Assembly: GCA_904420125.1 (NCBI GenBank)
Contig: CAJFUK010000031.1
Location: forward strand, 1 to 64,000
DNA length: 64,000 nt
Reading direction: 5' to 3'
Source of the DNA: Candidatus Falkowella caecavicola
GTDB lineage: Bacteria > Bacillota > Clostridia > Oscillospirales > Ruminococcaceae
Both the position numbers and the translations under genes were made by a program. How positions within the stretch are numbered: the stretch's first letter is position 1; each line of letters starts with the position of its first letter. The notes under the pieces were generated by a model. It searched no databases. It saw only the letters and a program-made list of their open reading frames with translations, and was not told the DNA's origin. Shown here piece by piece: positions 24,591 to 32,395 of this stretch.

Positions 24591-24656
24591 TTTACACCGG
24601 TTTTACAAAACTTTAACGGAGCAGTGATGGTTTCTCCATTAGATTTTCTATATTAT
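24591..24656 (+). promoter_or_regulatory. Third Pho-box array with -10 box (plus strand)
   Basis: TTTACA (24591-24596), TTTACA (24602-24607) and TTAACG (24613-24618), perfect 11-bp spacing, on the plus strand. A TATTAT box lies at 24651-24656. It is back to back with the minus-strand array at 24550-24577, only 13 bases away. The transcript would run through the hairpin at 24737-24775 towards the flavodoxin gene. Confidence 0.6.
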
Positions 24657-24736
24657 TATAGAGAATACATATAGTCGGAAAGTAGCGCAATACCAGCCCC
24701 ACCTTCCCCCCCTTGGCCTGTGCCGTATAGGGAAGA

Positions 24737-24775
24737 AACAGTACGCCGGCCTGCATGAAAGCCTGGCGTACTGTT
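24737..24775 (+). terminator. Strong leader hairpin before the flavodoxin-domain gene
   Basis: An 11-bp stem (24737-24747 with 24765-24775) continues inwards with GGC/GCC, interrupted by one bulged T. The following sequence has few T's, so it may be a partial terminator or attenuator. It lies about 110 bases from the predicted start of the plus-strand Pho-box promoter and 57 bases before the flavodoxin ATG. Confidence 0.55.
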
Positions 24776-24832
24776 TACGCTGGATTCGTTTACATTGGCA
24801 TGATTATACTGACAAAAAGAAGGGGTACATTT

Positions 24833-25366
24833 ATGGAAAATATCATTCTGTATGGCAGTAAATATGGCAGTACCCGCCGGTATGCGGAAGCACTGGCTGA
24901 AAAGACAGGGATTCCGGCAGTCCGATATGAGGACGCGCCGGGACTGTCTGACAAGAAAACCATCGTCTATCTGGGTGGTCTGTATGCCGGCGGCGTTTTA
25001 GGATTATCCAAAACCATGCGGGGGTTTTCCCTCCGAGACGGACAGAAGCTGATTCTTGTAACCGTGGGCCTGGCTGATCCAAAAGAGCCGGAAAACCGGG
25101 CGAACATTCGGACCTCCCTGCAAGGGTATCTACCTGCGGAGCTGTTTCATCAGATGAAAATCTACCATTTGCGTGGCGGGATCGACTATCAGAATCTTTC
25201 TCTCGCCCACCGGGCGGTGATGGCGCTGCTGTATCAATCTTTGCGCAGGATTCCCGTGGAAAAACAAACGCCGGAAAACCGAGCGCTGATCGAAACGTAC
25301 GGAAAGCAGGTAGATTTTACGGATTTGGGGGCATTAGAACCGATTATTCAGGAAATACAGGAGTAG
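24833..25366 (+). CDS. Flavodoxin-domain protein
   Basis: A 177-residue FMN-binding protein. It starts MENIILYGSKYGSTRRYAEAL, where YGSKYGSTRRYA is the phosphate-binding loop, followed by VYLGGLYAGGVLGL and ILVTVGLADP. Size and layout resemble HemG-type (protoporphyrinogen oxidase-like) flavodoxin domains rather than electron-carrier flavodoxins. Helper roles in electron transfer are likely. The ATG at 24833 has AAGGGG upstream; the frame is open to 24755 but that part overlaps the leader hairpin. It may be under the plus-strand Pho-box promoter, which would make it phosphate-regulated (inference). Confidence 0.82.
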   Translation: MENIILYGSKYGSTRRYAEALAEKTGIPAVRYEDAPGLSDKKTIVYLGGLYAGGVLGLSKTMRGFSLRDGQKLILVTVGLADPKEPENRANIRTSLQGYLPAELFHQMKIYHLRGGIDYQNLSLAHRAVMALLYQSLRRIPVEKQTPENRALIETYGKQVDFTDLGALEPIIQEIQE

Positions 25367-25499
25367 CAGCAGGGATAGGCCGTTGTGAACGTCCTAAAAA
25401 TACCCTTGATCCCGCTTTAAGAACCTGCATGTCGCCAATTGATTGCCAAAAATTCCATGAGGGCGGCAAATGGACAACAAAATTGGTTTAGGAAACAAC

Positions 25500-25540
25500 A
25501 ACAGGGCTTTCCGATGCACAACGCATCAGAAAGCCCTGTT
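25500..25540 (-). terminator. Terminator of the NifU-like/GGGtGRT operon
   Basis: A 12-bp perfect stem (25500-25511 with 25529-25540), loop of 17 that itself pairs partly (GATGC/GCATC), followed on the minus strand by GTTGTTTCC. It lies 36 bases after the GGGtGRT stop codon. The rest of 25367-25576 holds no gene. Confidence 0.8.
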
Positions 25541-25576
25541 TGCTAAAAGTCCAGATTTTATGCGGATTTACATTCC

Positions 25577-26575
25577 TTATTTCAGCGCTTCATACGCAGC
25601 AACCGCACAAGCTACAGTGGCTCCGACCATCGGGTTGTTGCCCATACCGATCAAGCCCATCATTTCAACATGTGCAGGAACAGAAGAAGATCCTGCAAAC
25701 TGTGCATCTCCATGCATACGGCCCATGGAGTCGGTCAAACCATAGGATGCCGGTCCAGCCGCCATGTTGTCCGGATGGAGCGTACGGCCTGTACCGCCGC
25801 CGGATGCAACAGAGAAATATTTGACGCCGTTTTCATAAGACCATTTCTTATAGGTACCGGCAACCAGATGTTGGAAACGAGTCGGGTTGGTAGAGTTACC
25901 TGTAATGGAAACGTCTACTTTTTCCGCTTTCATCACTGCAACGCCTTCCAAAACGTCGTTGGCGCCATATACCCGAACTTTTGCCTTTTCACCGTCAGAG
26001 AAAGGAACTTCTCTGACTACTTTCAAATCACCGGTTTCAAAATTATACTCTGTTTCCACATAGGTAAAACCATTGATTCTGGAAATGATGTAAGCAGCGT
26101 CCTTGCCAAGGCCGTTCAGAATTACACGCAAAGGCTGTTTACGCGCCTTATTTGCGGTTCTTGCAATACCGATTGCACCTTCTGCCGCAGCAAAGGACTC
26201 ATGCCCTGCCAGGAAGCAGAAGCATTGGGTTTCATCGCGGAGAAGCATTGCGCCCAGATTACCATGCCCCAGGCCGACATTTCTCTGTTCTGCCACAGAA
26301 CCCGGAATGCAGAACGCCTGCAAGCCTTCCCCGATCGCTTCTGCAGCGTCCGGAGCAGATTTTGCACCTTTTTTCAGTGCAATTGCCGTTCCCAGTGTAT
26401 AAGCCCAAACTGCGTTTTCAAATGCGATGGGCTGAATTCCTTTTACGATTTCATCTACATTAATGCCTTTTTCCAGACAGAAATCTCTAGCCTCTTCCAA
26501 AGATGCAAAGCCATATTGAGCCAGGCATTTTTCGATTTTTGGCATTCTTCTTTCCTGACCTTCGAATTTAGCCAT
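25577..26575 (-). CDS. GGGtGRT family protein of unknown function
   Basis: A 332-residue cytoplasmic protein carrying the motif that names the family, GGGTGRT at residues 259-265, in FSVASGGGTGRTLHP. Other conserved-looking parts are GLGHGNLGAMLLRDET (101-116), FCFLAGHESFAAAEGAIG (119-136) and the C-terminus GMGNNPMVGATVACA. The family is widespread in anaerobes, is usually paired with a NifU-like scaffold gene as here (94 bp upstream), and has no established function. The pairing suggests an iron-sulfur or redox link. A decayed second copy of the C-terminus is at 10129-10242. It is probably transcribed from the promoter at 27510-27538. Confidence 0.92.
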   Translation of the reverse strand: MAKFEGQERRMPKIEKCLAQYGFASLEEARDFCLEKGINVDEIVKGIQPIAFENAVWAYTLGTAIALKKGAKSAPDAAEAIGEGLQAFCIPGSVAEQRNVGLGHGNLGAMLLRDETQCFCFLAGHESFAAAEGAIGIARTANKARKQPLRVILNGLGKDAAYIISRINGFTYVETEYNFETGDLKVVREVPFSDGEKAKVRVYGANDVLEGVAVMKAEKVDVSITGNSTNPTRFQHLVAGTYKKWSYENGVKYFSVASGGGTGRTLHPDNMAAGPASYGLTDSMGRMHGDAQFAGSSSVPAHVEMMGLIGMGNNPMVGATVACAVAAYEALK

Positions 26576-26668
26576 GAAGCGAACCTCCTATAAATTCAAA
26601 TTTATTTTCAAGCAATCGAAATTTGATGTCCTGCAGCAAATTGATGATGCAGTGCAACAGATTCAGAT

Positions 26669-27361
26669 TTATTCTTCACGCGGGTCGATATATTTGACAG
26701 CTTCGTCATAACGGCCATAAGTAGCAATATTTTTCTCATAAGCTGCATTTGGCTCTGTGCCATGACGGATATCCTCCAGCATCTTGCCCAACCGTACAAA
26801 TTTGTAACCGATAATCTCGCCGTTTTTGTCTACACCCAAACTCAGGATATAGCCTTCTGCCATTTCCAGATAACGAACGCCTTTTGCTTTAGTACTGAAA
26901 ATGGTACCCACCTGAGAGCGAAGGCCTTTTCCAAGATCCTCCAGACCCGCGCCAATCGGAAGTCCGCCTTCTGAGAAAGCAGTCTGTGTTCTTCCATATA
27001 CCAGCTGTTTAAAAATTTCACGCATCGCAACGTTAATTGCGTCACAGACAAGGTCTGTGTTCAATGCTTCCAGCAGTGTTTTTCCGGGAAGAATTTCGCC
27101 AGCCATTGCCGCCGAATGGGTCATACCGGAACAACCCAGTGTTTCTACCATTGCTTCCTCAATAATACCGTCTTTTACATTGAGGGTCAACTTACATGCG
27201 CCCTGCTGCGGTGCACACCATCCAACACCGTGAGACAGACCGGAAATATCCGAAATCTGATAAGCTTTTACCCATTTTCCTTCCTCTGGGATCGGGGCTG
27301 GTCCATGATGCGGTCCTTTTGTAATCGGACACATTTTCTCAACTTCATGAGAATAGTTCAT
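26669..27361 (-). CDS. NifU-like iron-sulfur scaffold paired with the GGGtGRT gene
   Basis: A 230-residue protein with an IscU/NifU-N type core. Likely cluster ligands are Cys49 and Cys56 (GVGWCAPQQGACKLTL) and Cys77 (ETLGCSGMTHSAAMAG), with Cys106 in LVCDAINVAMREIF. The core is followed by about 90 further residues (GAGLEDLGKGLRSQVG...) not found in plain IscU. This longer form is the partner normally found next to GGGtGRT genes and is distinct from the general IscU. The start has AAAGGAG 8 bases before the ATG. It is the first gene of the two-gene operon. Confidence 0.9.
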   Translation of the reverse strand: MNYSHEVEKMCPITKGPHHGPAPIPEEGKWVKAYQISDISGLSHGVGWCAPQQGACKLTLNVKDGIIEEAMVETLGCSGMTHSAAMAGEILPGKTLLEALNTDLVCDAINVAMREIFKQLVYGRTQTAFSEGGLPIGAGLEDLGKGLRSQVGTIFSTKAKGVRYLEMAEGYILSLGVDKNGEIIGYKFVRLGKMLEDIRHGTEPNAAYEKNIATYGRYDEAVKYIDPREE

Positions 27362-27509
27362 ATTGTTACTCCTTTCGGTTTATTTAGGCCAGCGCAGAAA
27401 CACCGGCTTAAATGATAAACAATGAATATGCAGTCATGAAAAACAACACGCGGGTAGGACAAACGCCCTGCCGGATTACTACACGGTTCGTTTTCACTTC
27501 ACATAGTTT

Positions 27510-27538
27510 ATTATAGTCGATTTTACCGATTTATGCAA
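27510..27538 (-). promoter_or_regulatory. Sigma-A promoter of the NifU-like/GGGtGRT operon
   Basis: Minus strand TTGCAT (27533-27538), 17-base spacer, perfect TATAAT (27510-27515). The leader to the ATG at 27361 is about 140 nt and contains GGCAGGGCG/CCTACCC-type complementarity. The rest of 27362-27667 holds no gene that I can see. Confidence 0.78.
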
Positions 27539-27667
27539 GACTAATTGTTATAAACTTAACAAAAGATTTTGAAAAAATTACAAAGGAATCAAAGAAAAAC
27601 CTTGCTTTCTGTCCAAAGAAGCGATATGCTGGATCCATAAATGGATATTTCTAAAGGAGGCACCAGC

Positions 27668-27985
27668 ATGTCGTTTTTTGAAAAAGTATACCTGATCGTT
27701 GCACAGATTCCCAGCGGAAAGGTTGCAACTTATGGACAGATTGCACGTCTGGCTGGAAATCCCCGTATGTCCAGACAGGTAGGCTGGGCCCTGCACCAGA
27801 ATCCCAGACCTGGAGAAATTCCATGCCATCGAGTTGTGAATCGGTTTGGACAATTAAGCGGCGCGTTCGCTTTTGGCGGATCCGATACCCAGCGAATCCT
27901 GCTGGAAATGGAGGGCGTGTCCGTATCGGCAGAAAACGCGGTCGATCTGGCAGAATACCAATGGCATCCGGAAACTGCAGAATAA
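27668..27985 (+). CDS. MGMT-like DNA-binding/alkyltransferase domain protein
   Basis: A 105-residue protein equal to the C-terminal domain of O6-alkylguanine-DNA alkyltransferase. The helix-turn-helix is KVATYGQIARLAG, the arginine-finger region MSRQVGWAL, and the active-site motif PCHRVVN with the acceptor cysteine present, so it may be a true methyltransferase and not only an alkyltransferase-like protein (which have W or A there). The start ATG at 27668 has AAAGGAGG at the right distance. It is monocistronic, pointing away from the NifU-like gene. Confidence 0.88.
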   Translation: MSFFEKVYLIVAQIPSGKVATYGQIARLAGNPRMSRQVGWALHQNPRPGEIPCHRVVNRFGQLSGAFAFGGSDTQRILLEMEGVSVSAENAVDLAEYQWHPETAE

Positions 27986-28002
27986 ACGCCCGGTATGCCT
28001 TG

Positions 28003-28042
28003 CTCTCATAGTAAGCCGCCCCGCATGAGAGTATCTGTTTTT
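28003..28042 (+). terminator. Probable terminator after the MGMT-like gene
   Basis: A 7-bp stem CTCTCAT/ATGAGAG (28003-28009 with 28025-28031), a 15-base loop and TATCTGTTTTTG behind it. Confidence 0.5.
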
Positions 28043-28148
28043 GATCGGGAACCCCTACCTTTTTATTTAAAATAAAATGAAAAAGTCTGCTTTTTCGATC
28101 CTTTCCGCACCATTCTGTATAAGGGTACCATCATGACAGTGCCTGAAA

Positions 28149-28182
28149 AACAGGCCGCGTATCTTTCTGACACCGGCCTGTT
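28149..28182 (-). terminator. Terminator of the amino-acid ABC transporter operon
   Basis: A 9-bp perfect stem AACAGGCCG/CGGCCTGTT (28149-28157 with 28174-28182), T-rich on both sides. It lies 17 bases after the ATPase stop codon and could also stop plus-strand transcripts. Confidence 0.75.
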
Positions 28183-28198
28183 ATTTTTACCCGTATGT

Positions 28199-28939
28199 TT
28201 ATAAAACCTTGGCTAAGAAAGCCTGCAAACGTTCGCTCTGGGGATGTGTAAACAATTCGACCGGCGTATTTTCTTCTACAATCTTTCCGCCGTCCATGAA
28301 CATAACCCGCTGTCCGACCTCACGTGCAAAATTCATTTCATGGGTTACAACCACCATGGTCATCCCGCTTTTGGCCAGATCTTTCATGACATCCAGCACT
28401 TCGCCGACCATTTCCGGATCCAGAGCAGACGTAGGTTCGTCAAACAGCATTACTTCCGGTTCCATGCAGAGCGCACGGACAATAGCAACCCGCTGTTTCT
28501 GCCCACCGGAAAGCTGGGAAGGATAGGCGCCGGCACGATCAGCCAGCCCAACGCGCCGTAACAGTTCCATCGCTTTTTCCTCTGCTTCCGGCCGGCTCTT
28601 TTTGAGAAGCTTGATCGGCGCCAGGGTCATATTTTTCAAAATGGTCATATGGGGAAACAGGTTAAAATGCTGGAATACCATCCCCATCTTCTGGCGGTAA
28701 TGATTGATGTTGACTTCTGCCTGATTGGTAATATCCACATCATCAAAGAAAATATGTCCCCCCGTCGGTTCTTCCAGCAAATTCAGACAACGCAGAAAGG
28801 TACTTTTTCCAGAACCGGAAGGCCCGATCACAACGACAACTTCTCCCTTTTGGATCTCGGTTGAAATACCATTGAGAGCATGCAGGTCTCCAAAGGCTTT
28901 TTCCAGATTCTCTACCCGGATCAGTGTATTAGTGGTCAC
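28199..28939 (-). CDS. Polar amino-acid ABC transporter ATPase (GlnQ family)
   Basis: A 246-residue ATPase energising import by the permease encoded upstream. Walker [17 protein letters not shown]-loop [11 protein letters not shown], signature [14 protein letters not shown], Walker [13 protein letters not shown] and H-loop [14 protein letters not shown] are all intact and typical of the glutamine/cystine/arginine subfamily. The start is probably GTG at 28939, 10 bases after GGAGG; the ATG at 28966 lies upstream of that binding site. It overlaps the permease gene by 11 bases. Confidence 0.93.
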   Translation of the reverse strand: MTTNTLIRVENLEKAFGDLHALNGISTEIQKGEVVVVIGPSGSGKSTFLRCLNLLEEPTGGHIFFDDVDITNQAEVNINHYRQKMGMVFQHFNLFPHMTILKNMTLAPIKLLKKSRPEAEEKAMELLRRVGLADRAGAYPSQLSGGQKQRVAIVRALCMEPEVMLFDEPTSALDPEMVGEVLDVMKDLAKSGMTMVVVTHEMNFAREVGQRVMFMDGGKIVEENTPVELFTHPQSERLQAFLAKVL

Positions 28940-29678
28940 TGTTACGCAGCCTCCTTTCCAAAGCATTGACCATTGCGGTAAAAATCATCACCAGCACCAG
29001 ATAAATCAATGCTACCGCAAGCAGCGGCATGAACGCGTCAAATGTACGGCTCCGGATAAGATCTCCACCACGTGTCAGCTCTTCCAGCGCAATATAGCTG
29101 GAAACAGATGTTTCTTTGAGCAGCACGATAAACTCATTTCCCAATGCAGGCAGAACATTTTTAAATGCCTGCGGGATAATAATATGGATCATGGTGCTTG
29201 CGTAGCTGAAGCCCAGGCTGCGTCCAGCTTCAAACTGCCCATTATCAATGGACATAATCCCGGAACGGAAAATCTCTGCTACATAAGCGCCGGAATTAAT
29301 CCCGAAGGCAATCACCGCCACAATAACTTTATTGATGGAAACGCTCTGAAAAACGACAAAATTGATGATCAGCAGCTGTACCAGCACCGGGGTGCCACGG
29401 ATAACGGTTAAGTAAATCTTGCAAATGGCATTAAAAAAGCGCAGTTTTCCGGTTTTATCATGGGTTGCACGGACAATCGCGATCAAAAAGCCTAACAGAA
29501 TGCCGACCAATACGGCAAACAGAGTGATCTCCAGCGTGACCCATAAACCATCCCAAAGATAGCGCCAGCGTTCTTCAACAATAAAATTCAGAATAAATTT
29601 ATCTACAATTTGTGTTTGAAACCACTGTTGAAAATTCTCCCAGGTTTCTGTAAACCATACACTGATATCAGACACCAT
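28929..29678 (-). CDS. Polar amino-acid ABC transporter permease (HisM/GlnP family)
   Basis: A 249-residue membrane protein. The N-terminus is periplasm-type amphipathic (residues 1-38), then five or so helices from residue 43. The family hallmark [20 protein letters not shown] followed by GRSLGFS (EAA loop) is present. It partners with the ATPase (overlapping genes) and the binding protein (upstream, 136 bp away). Only one permease gene is present, so the channel is a homodimer. Confidence 0.92.
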   Translation of the reverse strand: MVSDISVWFTETWENFQQWFQTQIVDKFILNFIVEERWRYLWDGLWVTLEITLFAVLVGILLGFLIAIVRATHDKTGKLRFFNAICKIYLTVIRGTPVLVQLLIINFVVFQSVSINKVIVAVIAFGINSGAYVAEIFRSGIMSIDNGQFEAGRSLGFSYASTMIHIIIPQAFKNVLPALGNEFIVLLKETSVSSYIALEELTRGGDLIRSRTFDAFMPLLAVALIYLVLVMIFTAMVNALERRLRNSDH

Positions 29679-29769
29679 TCATCCCGCCCTTTCTTCATAA
29701 TCTGACAAAACCTAAGAAAAAGGCCGTCCCCGGCGGCCCGCTGTTCTTTCCATATCGGAGAGAACCTGC

Positions 29770-29791
29770 GGGCGGCTGAGGACAGCCGCCC
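29770..29791 (-). other. Intercistronic hairpin between binding protein and permease genes
   Basis: A 9-bp GC-rich stem (29770-29778 with 29783-29791) with a 4-base loop, 23 bases after the binding-protein stop codon and without a T-tract. Such hairpins protect the upstream mRNA part, so that more binding protein than permease is made. A second, looser GC-rich inverted segment follows at 29711-29735. Confidence 0.6.
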
Positions 29792-29814
29792 TAAATTCGT
29801 AGACTTGTTGCGAT

Positions 29815-30621
29815 CTACTTTCTCACAATAATTACCTGATAACCGGTGCAATAAGAATCTGTGAAATCCACAGACTGTTTTCTTTCTTCATTAACAGTCA
29901 TACCAGCAGCACCGAAATCCGCTTTTCCACTCTGAATCGCAACCAAAATGGAGTCAAAAGCCATATCCTCGATGACCAGTTCCTTGCCGAGTTTGTCACA
30001 GATTGCCCGTGCAAAATCAACGTCCAAGCCAACAATATTCTGGCCTTCATGGTATTCATAAGGCGGGAATTCCGCATTGGTCGCCATCACCAAAGTACCG
30101 TCATAAGTAATGCCTTCCGGAGAAGTATAGGGTTCTGCCCCTTCCTTCTGTTCAATATAATAGTCGAGCAGTTGCTGCAAAGTGCCATCCTCTTTCAGTT
30201 CAGCAATCGCCGTGTTCATCTGTTCCAGCAGCTCAGTGTTTCCTTTTTTCAGACAAATTGCGTAATCTTCGATACGATAGGCTTCATCAATAACACGGAT
30301 ATCGTCGTTCTGGGCAACAAATACCTGTGCGGGCTGGTTATCAATAACCACCGCGTCAATTTTTCCCTGCTGCAGCGCCTGTACCGCATCCATACCCTTA
30401 TTATAGCGCTCCACAATTGTTCCTTGGTCTTCGTAGTCTTCTGTTACGAAAAGATCTCCTGTAGTTCCCAGCTGTACACCGACTCTCTTGCCAATCAGGT
30501 CATCCGGTTCTTCAATCACATTCGCAGAACCGTCCAGACTGCTTTCGCTCTCGGTTCCACCGCAGGCAGTCATTGTCAGAAGCATCGAAGCAGCCAATAA
30601 AATAGCCCATAACTTTTTCAT
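29815..30621 (-). CDS. Amino-acid ABC transporter substrate-binding lipoprotein
   Basis: A 268-residue extracellular binding protein (family 3 solute-binding). The signal peptide is KKLWAILLAASMLLTMTACG with lipobox TMTAC. The mature part has LIGKRVGVQLGTTGDLFVTE, VVIDNQPAQVFVAQN and, in the second lobe, FPPYEYHEGQNIVGLDVDFA and GAAGMTVNEERKQSVDF, all typical of polar amino-acid binding proteins. The specific amino acid cannot be told. The ATG at 30621 has GGGGGA 7 bases upstream. It is the first gene of the operon. Confidence 0.92.
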   Translation of the reverse strand: MKKLWAILLAASMLLTMTACGGTESESSLDGSANVIEEPDDLIGKRVGVQLGTTGDLFVTEDYEDQGTIVERYNKGMDAVQALQQGKIDAVVIDNQPAQVFVAQNDDIRVIDEAYRIEDYAICLKKGNTELLEQMNTAIAELKEDGTLQQLLDYYIEQKEGAEPYTSPEGITYDGTLVMATNAEFPPYEYHEGQNIVGLDVDFARAICDKLGKELVIEDMAFDSILVAIQSGKADFGAAGMTVNEERKQSVDFTDSYCTGYQVIIVRK

Positions 30622-30653
30622 TTCTATTTCCCCCAAAAGTTTGATTCCCATGT

Positions 30654-30682
30654 ATTATAATACATTCTTTGCCAGAAAGCAA
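30654..30682 (-). promoter_or_regulatory. Sigma-A promoter of the amino-acid transporter operon
   Basis: Minus strand TTGCTT (30677-30682), 17-base spacer, TATAAT (30654-30659). The -10 box lies in the palindrome TGTATTATAATACA, a possible operator. Confidence 0.75.
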
Positions 30683-30754
30683 GGCATAATTACCGTTATT
30701 TTGATTTTTTTGGCTTTATTTTAGATTCCCCATCAAATCTTGAAGATATAAAAG

Positions 30755-31141
30755 CTAAAATTCCTGACTGACAGCATCTGCTTTGCGCAAACACTGCAGG
30801 GCTTCTTCTTTGGTTGGAACAAAAAAGACATCTTTTCCATGATTGGATTCGTAAATAAAGTCTTTTAAAGGTTTGCTGGTATACTTTGTGAAATCACCAT
30901 AAATTGCGATTTTCATATGGTAGTTAATCAGTTTTTGCAAAACTTCTCCAGCCAATCCTGTGCTGAGGATAAAAAAATCTTCGATAATCAGATTTTTATC
31001 CAAAGCCATGCTATCCGCGTCTGTCTGATATTTGACCGTCATCATCAAATCCAGCGCAGATTGCAAATCTGTCACAACTTTGCTGTCGCCAGAAACCACC
31101 GCAATTTTAGTCTGACCAACGATGGTTTGCTCAATATGCAT
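30755..31141 (-). CDS. DUF4180 domain protein
   Basis: A 128-residue cytoplasmic protein with the pattern of DUF4180: an N-terminal strand-rich part, the acidic centre LIIEDFFILSTGLAGEVLQK, and the later MKIAIYGDFTKYTSKPLKDF and GKDVFFVPTKEEAL. The last part (a residue taken from a field, then a VF/V strand) recalls proteins linked to DUF4062/STAS-like folds. Function is unknown. It is monocistronic, with GAAAGGGGAA before the ATG. Confidence 0.85.
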   Translation of the reverse strand: MHIEQTIVGQTKIAVVSGDSKVVTDLQSALDLMMTVKYQTDADSMALDKNLIIEDFFILSTGLAGEVLQKLINYHMKIAIYGDFTKYTSKPLKDFIYESNHGKDVFFVPTKEEALQCLRKADAVSQEF

Positions 31142-31199
31142 GAATGATTCCCCTTTCTATTAATTCGTTTGAACCGAAAAAGCACAGCAGCGCGTCTTT

Positions 31200-31544
31200 C
31201 ACGTCCTGTTTTAAGATGCAGCAATCAAAGTTCTGAAATCTCTGCTCCCGATTGCGGCTTTATTGAGATATCATCTCGGTGCTGTGGCTTTTGTCCGCGT
31301 CACATCCCATATCCATTGGGAGCCCCGCTGGACAGGCCAAATACCAAAAGCGAAAAAAGAAAAAACGGGTGATTGCCAAGAGATGCCGCGGACATTTCGG
31401 TTTTCCCTCCAGCTGTCCCAGCATAATATTATCTGCCATACTGACCATAAAAGAAATTAAATTGCGCAGCATCGGCAAAGCGATCGAAAACAGCAATTTA
31501 TATCATCCCTTATCGCGGGGCCTGGTTGTCGTCGTTTGGAGCAT
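31200..31544 (-). pseudogene. Remnant of a MATE-family multidrug efflux transporter
   Basis: The N-terminal ~75 residues of a MATE transporter survive in pieces. A start ATG at 31544 with AGGAG upstream gives M-L-Q-T-T-T-R-P-R-D-K-G, then TGA (31506-31508) where a Trp codon would fit. The frame goes on as IALPMLRNLISFMVSMADN and IMLGQLEG. A frameshift follows, after which the -1/+2 frame gives TEMSAASLGNHPFFLFSLLV and FGLSSGA, exact MATE helix 2 sequence. After that homology stops at a junction with unrelated DNA. About 350 residues are missing. The gene carries a nonsense codon, a frameshift and a large deletion, so it cannot be functional. Confidence 0.8.
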
Positions 31545-31600
31545 GCTTTATTCTCCTGTTTACATCAACATTTTCTGTCTCTGCCGGGGACAAATATATA

Positions 31601-31632
31601 GCTTACCACCTATATCGCTATAAGCGGTAAGC
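31601..31632. promoter_or_regulatory. Imperfect palindrome upstream of the MATE remnant
   Basis: GCTTACC at 31601-31607 mirrors GGTAAGC at 31626-31632, and the inner bases TATA/TATA also pair (10 of 12 per arm around the centre). It lies about 60-85 bases before the MATE start codon, where a MarR- or TetR-type operator would be. It could instead be the terminator of something lost. Confidence 0.4.
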
Positions 31633-31722
31633 CTATTAGAGGATACTGTTCTAAATCGGATGACCATGGAAAATGAACGGATTTTATCGGGCCGTTGCTG
31701 CCCGGATTCCTGCAGCAGCCTG

Positions 31723-32262
31723 TTATATCGGCTGCGTGCGCATGGTAAAAAGATCATGGCCCTCCGGATCAATCCCAACAATTAAAGGGAAATCTTCAAT
31801 CTCCATTTTTTTAACAGATTCACATCCCAAATCCTCAAAAGCAACGACTTCACACGAACGGATACATTGGCATGCCAACGCGCCCGCTCCGCCCAATGCA
31901 CAGAAATACACAGCCCGATTGCGGCGGACAGCTTCCCGCACCTGCGAATTCCGCTGCCCTTTTCCGATCATCGCCGCCAGGCCCAAATCCAGCAAACGGG
32001 GTGCAAAGCGATCCATCCTGCCCGCCGTAGTCGGCCCGCAGGAGCCAACAGGCATTCCGGGCCTCGCCTGAGTAGGACCCGCATAGTAAATACAGGCCCC
32101 CTTCAACGGAAAAGGCAGCGTCTTTCCTGCATCCAACAGTTCAAAAAACCGGCGATGCGCCGCATCCCTTGCTGTATAGATCGTTCCGCTTAACAGAACC
32201 CGATCCAACACATGCAGCCGGGCTTCCGGAAGTTCTTCAATCCGTAGCTTATATTCTGCCAT
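31723..32262 (-). CDS. Class I fumarase/tartrate dehydratase-type beta subunit (orphan)
   Basis: A 179-residue protein equal to the C-terminal (beta) domain of iron-sulfur fumarate hydratase or L-tartrate dehydratase. Typical sequences: GTIYTARDAAHRRFFELL, YYAGPTQARPGMPVGSCGPT, the catalytic-loop TAGRMDRFAPRLLDLG and MIGKGQRNSQVREA. The beta subunit binds the substrate but the Fe-S cluster is held by the alpha subunit, which in most Clostridia is directly adjacent. Here no alpha gene is near: upstream is a coiled-coil protein, downstream a pseudogene. Whether it is fumarase or another hydro-lyase cannot be decided. Confidence 0.88.
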   Translation of the reverse strand: MAEYKLRIEELPEARLHVLDRVLLSGTIYTARDAAHRRFFELLDAGKTLPFPLKGACIYYAGPTQARPGMPVGSCGPTTAGRMDRFAPRLLDLGLAAMIGKGQRNSQVREAVRRNRAVYFCALGGAGALACQCIRSCEVVAFEDLGCESVKKMEIEDFPLIVGIDPEGHDLFTMRTQPI

Positions 32263-32395
32263 TTATTTCATTCCCCATCCATTCATCAACCCTTTGAGAA
32301 ATGCGTTTGCCATCCTGCGTATTTTTTCATGAGGCGGCACGATTTTTGTCAAATGGTGTATATTGCCGCTTGCGCCGGCATGTCCGACTTGCGGC

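Noticed and set aside
25670-26593. Plus-strand ORF of 307 codons opposite the GGGtGRT gene
   Set aside because: Shadow frame; the minus strand gives the full family motif and a paired operon.
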